DNA of 64,000 bases, taken from Blasia pusilla (Eukaryota; Marchantiophyta; Marchantiopsida; Blasiales). This document shows, piece after piece, positions 31,921 to 42,403 of this stretch. Below the pieces are notes generated by a model that was not told where the DNA came from, did not search any database, and saw nothing but the letters and a program-made list of their open reading frames with translations. The stretch's first letter is position 1. Each line of letters begins with the position of its first letter. Made by a program: the position numbers and the translations under genes. The stretch covers positions 21,762,001 through 21,826,000 of the forward strand of contig CM114275.1 of the NCBI GenBank assembly GCA_050084515.1, given 5' to 3'.

Positions 31921-34011
31921 ATGGCGCTTGCTGAATCACATTTGTTGAACAAACGGCGGAGACCGGGAATGGGGGTGGCCTTGTCAGCACCCCCGAGCCC
32001 TTCGTCTATGTCGCTCGTGAAAGCACTTATAAACTTGGCTCAATTAGTGGCCATGTGTCAAAGGCAGAAGATTTGTCAACGGCGTAACGCCACCAATTTG
32101 TCGCGTACAATTAAGCTTCTGTCCCCTTTTTTTGAGGAGATAAGGGATTCTAAGCCCCCCCTGCCACCCTCGGCAATTATAGCATTTCGGGAGTTGCACA
32201 TTACGATGCAAAAGGCAAAGCTCTTACTCGATGATTGTAACGAGGGAAGTTGTCTGTGGCTGCTACTGGACAGCGAGATGGTCGCCCAGCAGTTTCACGT
32301 ATTCACGCAAGAACTAGCGACTGAGCTTGACAGTCTTCCGTTGGAACTCTTGGATCTCACCGATGAGGTGAGGGAGCAGGTGGAACTGGTACGGATGCAA
32401 GTTCGTCGGTCGAAATTGAGGGTCGACCCGACTGAAGAACACCTGAAAAATGATTTGCTCCGTCTCTGGAAGGGTTTCGAAAAAAAGCAAGCCCCGGATC
32501 ATGAACAGCTGCAGAGTTTCTTCGAGAAGCTTCAGATATGCAACGCGAAGGATTGTCGAAAGGAACTGCAGCAGCTGGAGGAGGAGTTGAGTAATCAGGC
32601 AAGCGTCACCGAAGAAACGTATATATCTATCAGGAGTATGATGGAGTTCGTTCGCTACAGCAAGTGCGTTCTCTTTGGAGTTAGCGATTCGGAGGAGACA
32701 GACGAATCTTCCAGGGATTCTTCTACAACTTTTGATGTGGGTGAGGTTTCGACTAGCGGCAGCGATGCCAAGGCTGCAGAGGCATCATTGAATCCACCAG
32801 ATGAATTTAGGTGCCCGATCTCTCTTGACTTAATGCGGGACCCCGTCATTGTGGCTTCTGGTCAGACTTATGATCGGGCTTCGATTGGCAGATGGCTCGC
32901 GGCCGGTCACTCCACCTGCCCAAAGAGCGGACAAAAGCTGGTACATGTGAGTCTCATTCCTAACTATGCGTTGCGTAGCCTGATCAGTCAGTGGTGTGAA
33001 GATCATCATGTACCTTTTGAGACGATGGAGAGAGGAAGCAGGAAAGGCTTGGGTGAGGATCACACTGCGATTACGAGCGCTGCTCTAGAAGCAACAAAAA
33101 TGACGGCTGCTTTCCTGGTGGGGAAGCTTGCCACTGGTTCACCGGAGGTCCAGAAGCAGGCGGCTTATGAGTTGAGGCTACTGGCCAAATCGAGCTCAGA
33201 GAATCGAATGTGCATTGCAGAGGCCGGGGCTATTCCCTTCCTAGTTCCTTTACTGTCCTCCAAGGATATCAAAGCGCAAGAAAATTCGGTCACTGCTTTT
33301 CTGAACTTGTCCATCTATGAAAACAATAAGAGTCTAATTTTGGCCGCGGGAGCTTTGGATCCTATAGTGGAGGTGTTGAAAGCTGGAGGAAGCACGGAGG
33401 CTCGAGAAAATGCGGCTGCCACTCTTTACAGCTTGTCGGGTGAGGAGGAGGTCAAGATTACGATCGGTAACAAGCCAGGGGTTATCTCGGCTCTCATTGA
33501 CCTTCTTCAAGAGGGTACTCAGAGGGGGAAGAAAGACGCAGCTACAGCCCTGTTTAATCTGTCCATCTACCCCGGAAACAAGCCCAAAGTGGTGGAAGCT
33601 GGAGCGGTTCCACTCTTGGTCGAACTTCTGACTGACGAGACAGCAGGACTCATCGACGATGCACTCTCTCTCTTGGTGCTTCTTTCGGGGTCACAAGAAG
33701 GAGCGATGGCCATCGCTGAAAGCTCGGTCGTACCCGTCTTGGTAAACCTACTCCGCAGCGGAACACCCAGGGGCAAAGAGCATTCCGTCGTTATTTTAGT
33801 GGTGCTGTGCCGTGGCGGAACGGAGTTTAACATACCTAGTGAAGTCAAGGACCGTACCGTATCTACTTTAGTGAATATAAGCACCACTATTTCTTCTTTG
33901 CGGACCCTCCACAACATGGGAACCATCCGAGCGAAGCGGAAAGCGAGCTCGCTCCTGAAGATACTGCAAAGACGGTTTTCCCCACTCAACCATTCAGAGG
34001 CAAGTCGATAG
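31921..34011 (+). CDS. Plant U-box/ARM-repeat E3 ubiquitin ligase (PUB17-like class)
   Basis: The 696-residue intronless frame is intact. An in-frame TAG at 31915-31917, two codons upstream, fixes the ATG at 31921. Residues 25-260 form the helical U-box N-terminal domain (SLVKALINLAQLVAMCQ, then coiled-coil-like DCRKELQQLEEELSNQ). An acidic Ser-rich linker (255-290) follows. The U-box spans 294-367 (DEFRCPISLDLMRDPVIVAS, QTYDRASIGRWL, PNYALRSLISQWC). It is a RING-like fold without zinc that recruits the E2. ARM repeats fill 395-690 (AGAIPFLVPLLSS, AQENSVTAFLNLSIYENNK, RGKKDAATALFNLSIYPGNK) and bind substrates. Known relatives ubiquitinate receptor kinases, exocyst parts or immune regulators in cytoplasm or nucleus. 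I infer the class from domain order and lack of introns. The exact orthologue is open. Confidence 0.95.
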   Translation: MALAESHLLNKRRRPGMGVALSAPPSPSSMSLVKALINLAQLVAMCQRQKICQRRNATNLSRTIKLLSPFFEEIRDSKPPLPPSAIIAFRELHITMQKAKLLLDDCNEGSCLWLLLDSEMVAQQFHVFTQELATELDSLPLELLDLTDEVREQVELVRMQVRRSKLRVDPTEEHLKNDLLRLWKGFEKKQAPDHEQLQSFFEKLQICNAKDCRKELQQLEEELSNQASVTEETYISIRSMMEFVRYSKCVLFGVSDSEETDESSRDSSTTFDVGEVSTSGSDAKAAEASLNPPDEFRCPISLDLMRDPVIVASGQTYDRASIGRWLAAGHSTCPKSGQKLVHVSLIPNYALRSLISQWCEDHHVPFETMERGSRKGLGEDHTAITSAALEATKMTAAFLVGKLATGSPEVQKQAAYELRLLAKSSSENRMCIAEAGAIPFLVPLLSSKDIKAQENSVTAFLNLSIYENNKSLILAAGALDPIVEVLKAGGSTEARENAAATLYSLSGEEEVKITIGNKPGVISALIDLLQEGTQRGKKDAATALFNLSIYPGNKPKVVEAGAVPLLVELLTDETAGLIDDALSLLVLLSGSQEGAMAIAESSVVPVLVNLLRSGTPRGKEHSVVILVVLCRGGTEFNIPSEVKDRTVSTLVNISTTISSLRTLHNMGTIRAKRKASSLLKILQRRFSPLNHSEASR

Positions 34012-36999
34012 TGCTAGAAACATCTTCCCGTCTACCCGTCTACTTGTGCTACTTATTCAGTTTGATTATTCAGCACTGCCATTTCTGTCGCTGAGTGATA
34101 GTCAAGGTGGCGTTCTGGTTGTAAAATATTTAGGTTTAGTGATTGCATTTAGTCCTACAAAAATTGATATATCGCCCATCTTCATCTGACGTATTTGAGA
34201 AGAAATACGTTCATGAAGAAGCCGTTGATGAGCGGATTTGCACAGCATATCGGTGAGGGGAAGGCTTCACGGCTTTAATTGGTAGAGAAACTGCCACTCC
34301 GCGTATCCAACCGCGTGAGAGTCTGTCCTTCCAGTGAACATACAGACAGATCCACATAAGGAAAGTGATCTGCTTTGGGTTTTAATATGAGGAACGATTG
34401 TGAAAGACTTATTTCACATTTCCCTTGTAACAAGCCCTATCTTTGCTGAGTGATCACATTCCACTTCTTCATTCGTAAGGATATGAAAGGATAGTACAGA
34501 AGTAGGCATATGTGTAAGGATTCTTTTCAGAAGTAGGGATCTCTATCGATGATTATAAGAAGTAAGGGTCCCTTCGGATGACTTTAGAAGTCGGAATTTG
34601 TGTGGAGAAGGCGAAAGAGGTCCCACCATTGACGATTGCTGCCATTGGAGAGGTTTCTACAACTTCAACGAGGAAATGGCCGAGTTTGCTGGGGGCGGAT
34701 AAGCAAGAGGATTCAGATAGCCTAGGTAGATGCGATAGAACGACGATAAGATTGGTCTTGCTTTCCACCAAGATCCTGGAGCTACTGCATTTCTGCAAGG
34801 ATTGAAAGCTGTTTGAAATGAAATGAAATGCAATGGCCGGCTGGCACATGAACAAAGCATCTGATGGTTCAGCAGAACAGTCAACAGAAGGGTAATTTTG
34901 GGCCCCATGGACACGGGAAATCATGGATCGTGCTCTTCACGAGCGAGGCTTCCAGTATACCTTGAATATGTTCTCGGTTTGTTTGACAACAATGCCTAAA
35001 AACAGTTTTGCAGAAAGTTTTTTTCATGGTCGTTGTGCAAATGTGAAAATTAATTCTTTGAATACTTGCAGCACGAAGAAAGTTGCTGCGATTCTGAGTA
35101 AATGTGGGCGTCATACTCACTCATATATAACTGTGAAACTAAATGCGAAATATTACGTAGACTGACAACATATTTACTTAACGATACGCAGAACTTGGTG
35201 GGCCCCTGATTCATCTTACTTAAGACCCTCTGTTTCATTGGCTTGCTCGGTGGAGATTCTGGATAAAATGACCTATGAACAACCCTAGCGTGGATTTAAA
35301 TGTCGAGGTCGTCTATCCGCGACTCCGTCTCAGACTCTCCACGCTAATTTAACACCAAATGATCGCATGTCCCAAAGATTTAGGTCCAGTCAGACCTCCA
35401 GTTCTGGGTTTATCTTTTGATAAGCATGTACGGCCGGCCATGGAAGGGGTCCGTAAGACCCCGATTAAACACTCTAAACAAGAGTCGTGATGAAGGCAAC
35501 AACCGTGCTCCGTTCAATATTAGTTCGAAGCCGATTTTTGCACAATTATACAATTCCTTCATCGCACGCGATCAACAGTCTTGGAAAGATGGAAACAAAT
35601 ACCTGCGTGTTGCGTAACGCGGGTCGGGATTCAGCAAGAACGTTAACCACACACCATTTGGATCTCTGGTCCAAGTGTCGCCTACAAGCGTTTCCAAACT
35701 TTTTATATCGCCAAGTGTCTCTTGTCAGGCACCACGAATGAGCCTGGGAGATGTGGCACTCAGTTGACCTTGCCCAAACCGCTGAGTTCAACCGTGTACT
35801 CTCTGCAACTGCCGTTACAGAGAGTACACGCCGCGCAGAGGCAGCCTCCCCAGCCGGAGGAGCGGAGGGCTGCGTAGAAAATTGCGCCGAGAATCACCAG
35901 GACTCCAAAAGACTCGCATACGCTGCAGGCTGGCTGAGTCCGAAGGTACTGCCAGACCAAGAGATAAGCACGAACGTTACCAAAGTCCAGCGAAAGCTGC
36001 GAATACAGCTTCCGCGAGCGGAAAACGAGCGAAGAAAATGCGCCGAAAGGTGATCCGTGCCGGCAGAGGACTAGCTTGGTGTATACAACGGAAGGGAGAG
36101 CGTGGGAAGATCTACACCGCTCGTGAAATGGAAGCAACAGTGGGGAACTGTGAGGAATGAAGGAGGGGAAGGTTAACGCGTGGGGGCGTCGTGCGGGGAT
36201 TGGGCGTCGCGTTGCACTACACTATACTGTTATGCAATGCTGTCACCGTCTACAAGCGTCTAGACTGGGTCTGGATTCTTGAGGTGCCCGGGGTCAAATC
36301 GTAGTCCTTGTCTTCCAAACTTTTCACAAGTCTGATGAGGTTCGAACAGCACCTTTCAAACGTGCTTAGGATCGCGATTTGCTTCATTCTATTTGATGTG
36401 GATGAGTTGAAGTAGGACCCTAGTCTACACCAACTGCTCGCAATTCTCCTGGTTCCTACAGATATTCTGAGTCTGAGGCTAGGTCTTAGCCAGAGTCATC
36501 CTGGAATAGGGGGAGATCAAAGAGTTTTGCTAAATGCATTCGAAATGCATCAAAAGATTGTCCTGAGATATTGCAGTCCCAAATAACCAGGCACCCTCCC
36601 CGGTTGGAGCGCTTCCACCATATGCTTTAGTCTTCACAACACTAACACTTTGAAAATATGTCACGATGGAATCCCATCCCCGTTCTCAGCGCACTTGCAG
36701 GCTTGAAGTCCAAAGGCGTGTGTATCATCTCGAGCATTTTCACCAAGGATTTACCATTTTTACCATGCGTTTCGTTCAAACTGCAACCATCCATGGACTT
36801 GCCATCGTGAGTATGACAGCACTGACACCGAGACTTTTTTAGGCTTCTGAGCTCGAACAATTCCCCAACTCCGTTAGACAGATACGAATTGTCCTCGGCG
36901 TGACTAGCCTCCGCCCATGGAAGTGGATCTGAGCGGCGTTTTTGGTCCTCTCTCCCTCCTCCAACATTGTGTGGTCTACAAGGGGTGGCAGTTGGCCCC
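34012..36999. other. Host intergenic region downstream of PUB
   Basis: The stretch presumably starts with the PUB 3' UTR, but I cannot place a polyadenylation site. Small frames on both strands (34553-34924, 35751-36160, 36642-37007) overlap others in antisense. The last, minus strand, 121 codons, contains a Cys/His cluster (SRCQCCHTHDGKSMDGCS) that I cannot assign to any family. I treat all as unsupported. Confidence 0.45.
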
Positions 37000-37875
37000 A
37001 TGATCACCCATTCCCTCCTGGATCTGCTCGCAGACTAACCTAGTAAATATCCTGGCTTGGTGACGGATCTTCCGAACTAATTTTCGTCTTCTCAACCGGT
37101 CTTTGATTGACTTCTTGTAGTCTGTTCGTCTGAATTCTTGGGCCAGTTGTGGAATAGTAGCAGCAGCCTTTATTGCGTCTGTGCAATAAAGCTGTCAGCA
37201 TTATTGTCTTGGTGAGGGTTAGAAGATCAAATTGCTATAAAATAAAATTAAACTGCATCGCAATCTAAACATGGGGGATATCTTGGAAAATAGGTTAGCT
37301 CGATGGATTATATCACGTTGCGGGGGCGGGCCAACCGTTCATGAAATGATTTCCATAAATCCTTTCGGAAAGCATTCTACATTTTCACAAATTTTGGGCA
37401 ATCCCTCGAGTACCGACCCTAGGGGATAGGGTCGGTACTCGAGCGATATCCCGAGTAGCATTTGCTTGGGGAAGTCCCAAAATTTGTGAAAATGCGGAAT
37501 GGTTTTTGAAAGGATTTATGGAAACCATTCATGGACGGTTGGCATTACCTCATCCGCACCTCATTTGGAGCTTGCGACCTTCCGAATATTGTCCATTGAC
37601 CAAACCAATTCTCCACAATACCCATTATGTCTACATTGCGATGTAGTTCTATTTCATAGAGCAATTTTATCTTCTAACCCTTGTCGAGACTTTCAATGCA
37701 GACAACCTTTAAAAATCAATAAAGGTTGTCGCTACCCCGCCTATTGCCTAGTAAAGAATTCAGAGACCAAAGACTATGTGAGAAGACAAAAATGAGTTCG
37801 GAAGGTCCTTCACCAAGCAAAGATATTCACTAGGTTAGTCTACGAGTAGATCTTGGACGGTGAGAGAATGGGAGA
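37000..37875. repeat. Long foldback element (~400-bp inverted arms)
   Basis: The outer ends GATCTGCTCGCAGACTAACC (37021) and GGTTAGTCTACGAGTAGATC (to 37852) are near-perfect inverse matches. Inner landmarks also pair: GGCTTGGTGACGGATCTTCC with GGAAGGTCCTTCACCAAGC, TTTTCACAAATTTTGGG with CCCAAAATTTGTGAAAA, and CATAAATCCTTTC with GAAAGGATTTATG. The centre is a perfect 16-bp inverted repeat, CTCGAGTACCGACCCT (37405-37420) and its complement (37428-37443), with a 7-nt loop. There is no coding capacity. This fits a foldback/MITE-type DNA transposon or an inverted duplication. A transcript would form a very long hairpin. I see no clear target duplication. Confidence 0.85.
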
Positions 37876-38393
37876 GCGATATGCAAAGTATCCAACACCT
37901 TAATGGCATCGGATTCCCACCGATTGGGAACTCGTGAACCCTCTATCCTACCCGCAAACCTCCCTCCCCACTCCTACAATCCAGATCCCGGATTTTCTTA
38001 CTATCTATCTTAATTATTTTATCTCTCCCGTCCCATTAACCCATCCCCATCACCACGGATATCCTTTTCCGGCTTCCTCTTCGGATATCCTTGGACAAAT
38101 ACATGAAGAGGCCGGAAAAGAAGTTCACCATCATGTATGGATAGCAATCCATTCATGATGTATCCATGACCCCCATGGTTGGCAATATCATACCAAGGCA
38201 ATGGATAATGGAACAATTTTGAAATGACAAGGTCTCCCCCTTCTTCCTAATTTAACGACTTTCCAACCCCGAATGGACGATTTGACTCCGATCCTTCGCT
38301 CCTCCGCCAATACTAATCCTACTTGTTGATCCGCGTCAAGAACCAATCCGGTCCAAGGATTTGGAAGATTTGACGGTGATTATCGATAACATC
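37876..38393. other. Intergenic flank of copy C
   Basis: No gene is recognised. A short inverted match (TTTTCCGGCTTCCTCTTC near 38066 and GAAGAGGCCGGAAAA near 38105) and a repeated CGGATATCC occur. The last bases before the element are ATAACATC. Confidence 0.45.
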
Positions 38394-39032
38394 TGTCGTG
38401 TGCATACATATTGCTACACAACATACATCGCAGGTCACATCTACACCACACAACACCAATCTTCCTCTCTGCACACGGGTTGATCCACACATGTACAAAA
38501 ATCAACTCATACATATACATGGAGATCACACAACCGCCCCCCTTAACCCGGGTAAAAATAAAGAGTAGGAAAAATAGCACACCTTGCCTAAAACTCCACT
38601 CCTCAATCTACATCGGCATATCGAGCCTCGTCCACCCTGTGCTATCAAGGAATCCGGACGCTAGCACCCTAGTCCTATCTCACACACATACAAGAGAGGT
38701 GCTCCAATGGCCCAACATGAGAAAGATGGCATAGGAAAGCCATCTTCCTCTCTTATATAGGGTTAGAAGAGCCAAAAGGCTCTTCCCCTAAAAATAGCCA
38801 TTCCCTTAGTAACCTGCGCGCACAGGTTACCAGGGGCGGGTGACTTGGTCAATAAGTCACCCGCCTCTGAAAGACCTCAATATGAAAGTTGTTAGAAACG
38901 ACGTTCCTGACACAATGGACCTATCCTCAACCTCATCCGACACCGTGGGACAAAGTTACACTCAGGATAGTCTGTTGGCTCCTACGCCCTATCCACGATA
39001 GATCTCGGCCTATCGACTACTCAGATGTGACA
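38394..39032 (-). repeat. Copy C right repeat (blocks A2 + B2, 639 bp)
   Basis: On the minus strand it starts TGTCACATCTGAGTAG at 39032 and ends ...GCACACGACA at 38394. A2 is about 38554-39032 and B2 38394-38533. Between them sits ACCCGGGTTAAGGGGGGCGG, a polypurine-like tract absent from the 57800 joint. U3-like landmarks: inverted repeats at 38838-38862, 38809-38830 and 38765-38788, and a TATA box (CTATATAAGAGAGG) at about 38750-38763. This is the most complete A+B unit in the C/D subfamily. Confidence 0.87.
38765..38862 (-). promoter_or_regulatory. U3-like promoter block: stacked inverted repeats upstream of TATA
   Basis: On the minus strand, three inverted repeats precede the TATA box (about 38750-38763): GGGTGACTT/AAGTCACCC (38838-38862), GTAACCTG/CAGGTTAC (38809-38830) and GAAGAGCC/GGCTCTTC (38765-38788). 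The last lies immediately upstream of CTATATAAGAG. The GAAGAGCC hairpin and the TATA box recur in every block A of the C/D subfamily (7836-7870, 54600-54650, 55811-55850, 57571-57610). They look like the element's promoter and possible protein-binding palindromes. Confidence 0.65.
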
Positions 39033-39034
39033 GC

Positions 39035-39171
39035 TGTCGTGCGCATACATATCGCTACACAACATACATCGCTGGTCACATCTACATCACACAACACCGA
39101 TCTTCCCCACACACGGGTCGATCCACACATGTACAAAAATCAACTCATACATATACATGGAGATCACACAA
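39035..39171 (-). repeat. Copy C block B1
   Basis: This is the internal copy of block B (137 bp). On the minus strand it starts TTGTGTGATCTCCATG right after GCTAGGGGGCGG and ends ...GCGCACGACA at 39035, followed by GC and then A2 at 39032. It is closely similar to 38394-38533 and 46138-46274. Confidence 0.83.
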
Positions 39172-39290
39172 CCGCCCCCTAGCTGGCAGTTGGATCCTCC
39201 CAACTCCAGATAGAAAATATCACATCTCTCTGACATGACCTACTACCCTATACACATCTCGGACAAATCCATCGTCCTATGGGAACTACA

Positions 39291-39851
39291 TCAAGAGAGA
39301 GGGTTCAGACATGACATATGCCACCCTCGAGAACAACCATCACATACCAACATGGTGGTTGCACCCCTCGCAAATCCGCACAACATACACCTCAAGCGTG
39401 CAGATACCACTGCCAAGCTCGGATCCACTGTCCCGTCTACGTTTGGAAGATGACATGGCGCACAATTGCGCACATGATCCTTCCAAACCATACCATCCCG
39501 TCCCTCCAACATGAGGACTCCGGTCGGTAATACCTCGCGCACACGTAGGATCATGCGTCCTACAGTGACATCTAGCGTCGTGGGTGCCGCCTGTTGTAAA
39601 TACACGGAATCTCCATGATGAAATCTCCTAATCACTGGACGATAACCTCCTCCACGAATGGTCGCGTACCTCAATGTATCTCTATGCTGAGCAATAGCTA
39701 AGCTCTCAAAGACCATAGGCATAACTCTACGAAAAACCTCCGCCCTCTGAGAACATGCTTCTACCCACACATCCGGATCATCAAAATCTAACACCTCCGC
39801 CATGTCACGTCGAATGGCTACAGGTAAATGTGACTCTCTCCCAAAGAGCAA
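39291..39851 (-). pseudogene. Copy C integrase C-terminus with PHD finger
   Basis: The open frame includes the integrase tail (LDFDDPDVWVEACSQRAEVF, VFESLAIAQH), the SH3-like part (RRFHHGDSVYLQQAAPTTLD, ILRVREVLPTGVLMLEG) and the PHD finger. The PHD finger has CMLC, CDGC and GWHMSC, so its histidine ligand is intact, unlike in E. The frame then hits TGA after LNPLS. One frame over, the last zinc ligands follow (GRWICPRC, stop). D has the same defect, so the frameshift predates their separation or is a real end of this subfamily's protein. Confidence 0.83.
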
Positions 39852-40520
39852 AAAAGTACGGTAAAAATGACGCCAAGGATGCCTCCCAACTAAAACGATA
39901 ATCCATAGCCAACCATGGCAATTGTAGGTTCCACTCCCTCAACTGTCCCCGCTGCAAGCCATACTTGCGCAATCCTCTCTCTTCACCGTCTGTACCACTC
40001 TCTCCGCGAACCCATCCGCCTCAAGATGATCTCTGGACGTGGTGCGATGATCTATCAGCGCCTGATCACACAAGGCCTGAAACTCTTCCCTGAACTCGTT
40101 AGCCTGGTCAGTCAACACCTCCGCCGGTGCACCAAAGTGACTAAGCACGGGATCTAGAAATGCATTAGCTGTTCCCTTGCTCGCCTTGTCCGGTAGTGCC
40201 ACTAATTCTATCCACTTGGAGAAATGCTCCACCATGACCAACACGTACCTATGATGACGCCACGTCAATGGCAAAGGTCCCGTAAAGTCTAAACTCCACC
40301 GATAACCTAAACCCATAATAGGCAACGGATATAACTGCGGAGTGGAAGGCTCACACTCTGTCACATCCCATACATTTGGCCACAAACAACTGTACCCCAA
40401 TATGCATGCCACGCCACCAATACTGAACCTGGAGTAAGCTCTAAGTACGCTTTACTCCAAAATGTCCCAACTCCTCATGGGCATGTCGCACTACACGTGC
40501 TCGCGGGGAAGGATGAGGTA
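39852..40520 (-). pseudogene. Copy C integrase core
   Basis: The main frame 40412-39939 carries RWSLDFTGPLPLTWRHHRYV (first Asp), VLTDQANEFREEF (second Asp) and HLEADGFAERVVQTVKRE (Glu). The HHCC part precedes it at about 40440-40520 (VRHAHEELGHFGVKRT). A frameshift at the end of the core (KREDCASMACS instead of KRGLRKYGLQ) and one upstream of 40412 disable it. Confidence 0.85.
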
Positions 40521-41282
40521 CCACTCGTATCCTACCATCTCCCCATACCCGCAAAATGTGAGTCCCCTCCCACCCGAACCTCTTGGCTCGCTGTAGGATC
40601 CGATCCCGCTCCCTATCACTCATTGTGCTCGCTATGACGCCAATGCGCAAGAACTCCACAACCTCCACTTCGTCATGGATATCACGACCACCTCTCGCCT
40701 CCTCACTGACCTCCGGATCCAAAGACTCATCATCCAACCCCACCACTGGAGTCATCACCTGTACCTAACCTGCCATAGTCAACCAACAAAGATAGGCAGA
40801 TGCATGCCTCCCGGGCACCATCTCCTCATCATTCTCTCCGTGCCATCGAGCTCCTGTGTCGTCTCTCTGACTCGAACATGGATTACGACTCAACCCATCC
40901 GCATCCTGGTTCAACCAACCTAGCTTATGAACCACCTCAAACTCATACTCCTCTAGTAATAGAGCCCACCTAGCAAGCTTTCCCGTAAGCTTGTCCGACT
41001 CCATCAACCACCTCAACGGCTGATGATAAGTGTGAAAGGGTTGCCGAATAAATAGCACCTGAAATGTGCCACGGCCCACACTGCAGCCAAGCACTCTCCC
41101 TCGTAGGAGCTGTACTTCTCCTCTGCAATGTTTTTCGATTGGCTCGCGTAAGCCACAACGAACTCCCTCTCCTCGTCATCCCTCTGAGTAAGCACTGCTC
41201 CTAGACCCAACATACTCCAATCCGTATGTAATTGGAATGGGCGACCCCTAACCAGTCTTTGTAAAATGGGTGAGGACGTCAA
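40521..41282 (-). pseudogene. Copy C RNase H and connector
   Basis: RNase H landmarks: LHTDWSMLGLGAVLTQRDDE (41282-41013 frame), YEGECLAAVWAVAHF, a frameshifted segment where D has ITDHQPL, then RWLMESDKLTGKLARWALLL and NQDADGLSRNP (41094-40765). The connector 40758-40441 (DDESLDPEVSEEARGGRDIH, SDRERDRILQRAKRFGWEGT) leads to the integrase zinc finger. It is conserved with D and E. Confidence 0.82.
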
Positions 41283-42330
41283 CGTTTCCTTGAGCTCCTA
41301 AAATGCTCGCTCCTGATCATCTCCCCACAACCAAACCTGATCAAGTCTCGTCAACAAGGTCAAAGACTTTGCGATCGCACTAAAATCCTTGACATACCGT
41401 TGATAGAAGTTTGCCAGTCCAAGAAATGGTCGGACTCGAATCACATCTATAGGGCGTGGAATCTACGCAATAGCCTCTTCCTTTGTCTGCTAAACGCCTA
41501 ACCCACTCCGGTATATGGTGTGTCCCAAATACTCAATCTACTCCTAAAATAATTTGCACTTGCCTAGACATAACTTCAGTCCATGTAACTGCAATCGCCG
41601 AAACACCTCCTCCAGGTGTCGCTCATGCTCCTTAACCGTGGAACTGAAGATAAGAATATCATCTATGTAACATCATACAAAATCCAAGCTAGCCAGAATC
41701 CTATCCATCACTCTCTGAAACTCTGCAGGCGCGTTCTTCAACCCAAATGGTAAGAACCGCCACTGATACAAGCAATCTCTCTAGAATAGATCTATCCCCT
41801 AGAATGCTCTCTTCTCCCTGTCCTCCAACCTGATAGGAAGTTGATGAGAGACAACACAGAGATTTAACGTATTGAAGATCTTTGCATGCCCTACCGCATC
41901 AAAGATCTACTAAGGAGTAGGCATGGCCTACCGATCTGACCTCGTCTGTTGGTTGATAAGGTGGTAATCTCCACACATCCGCCTATCCGTCCAATTGCCA
42001 TACATATCCTTCTTTGCCGGCATGACTGTGACACATGCATACTCTCTATGTGATAACTCCACAAGTCCTGCCTCCAATAAGTACTGACTCCTGCTCTGAA
42101 TCAAGGCTCACTCCATATCGGAATACATGTAGGATCAAAAAAAGATTGGCATATCACTAACCAACTCAATCCGTATCCCAGGACCCTTCAGCGTACCCAA
42201 GTCTCTCATACTGAAGGCAAAACAATTGACATGCCCTCTCAAAAACCTATGAACTCGCCGTCGCTCTCCTCCTATCAACTTGAGACCTATCACACGCTCC
42301 CAAGTCTCCATCATGACCTCACTTGGAGAG
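41283..42330 (-). pseudogene. Copy C reverse transcriptase, heavily broken
   Basis: No frame longer than about 60 codons survives, yet nucleotide alignment to D is continuous. The YIDD codons are present at 41658-41669, preceded by a TGA where D has CGA (LDFV-R-CYIDD). Landmarks for the N-terminal part (DRRMCGDYHLINQ-like) lie near 41950-41990. Stops are frequent through 41450-42130. Confidence 0.78.
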
Positions 42331-42403
42331 GACGCAACCTCCGGCTTTGGTTGCTATGTAGCAACCCTAGTCACCTCCGCAACAGCCATTCCACTCGGAC
42401 CTC

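Noticed and set aside
36642-37007. 121-codon minus-strand frame with a Cys/His cluster
   Set aside because: The cluster does not fit a known zinc-binding pattern and the frame runs into the foldback element; kept only as a remark.
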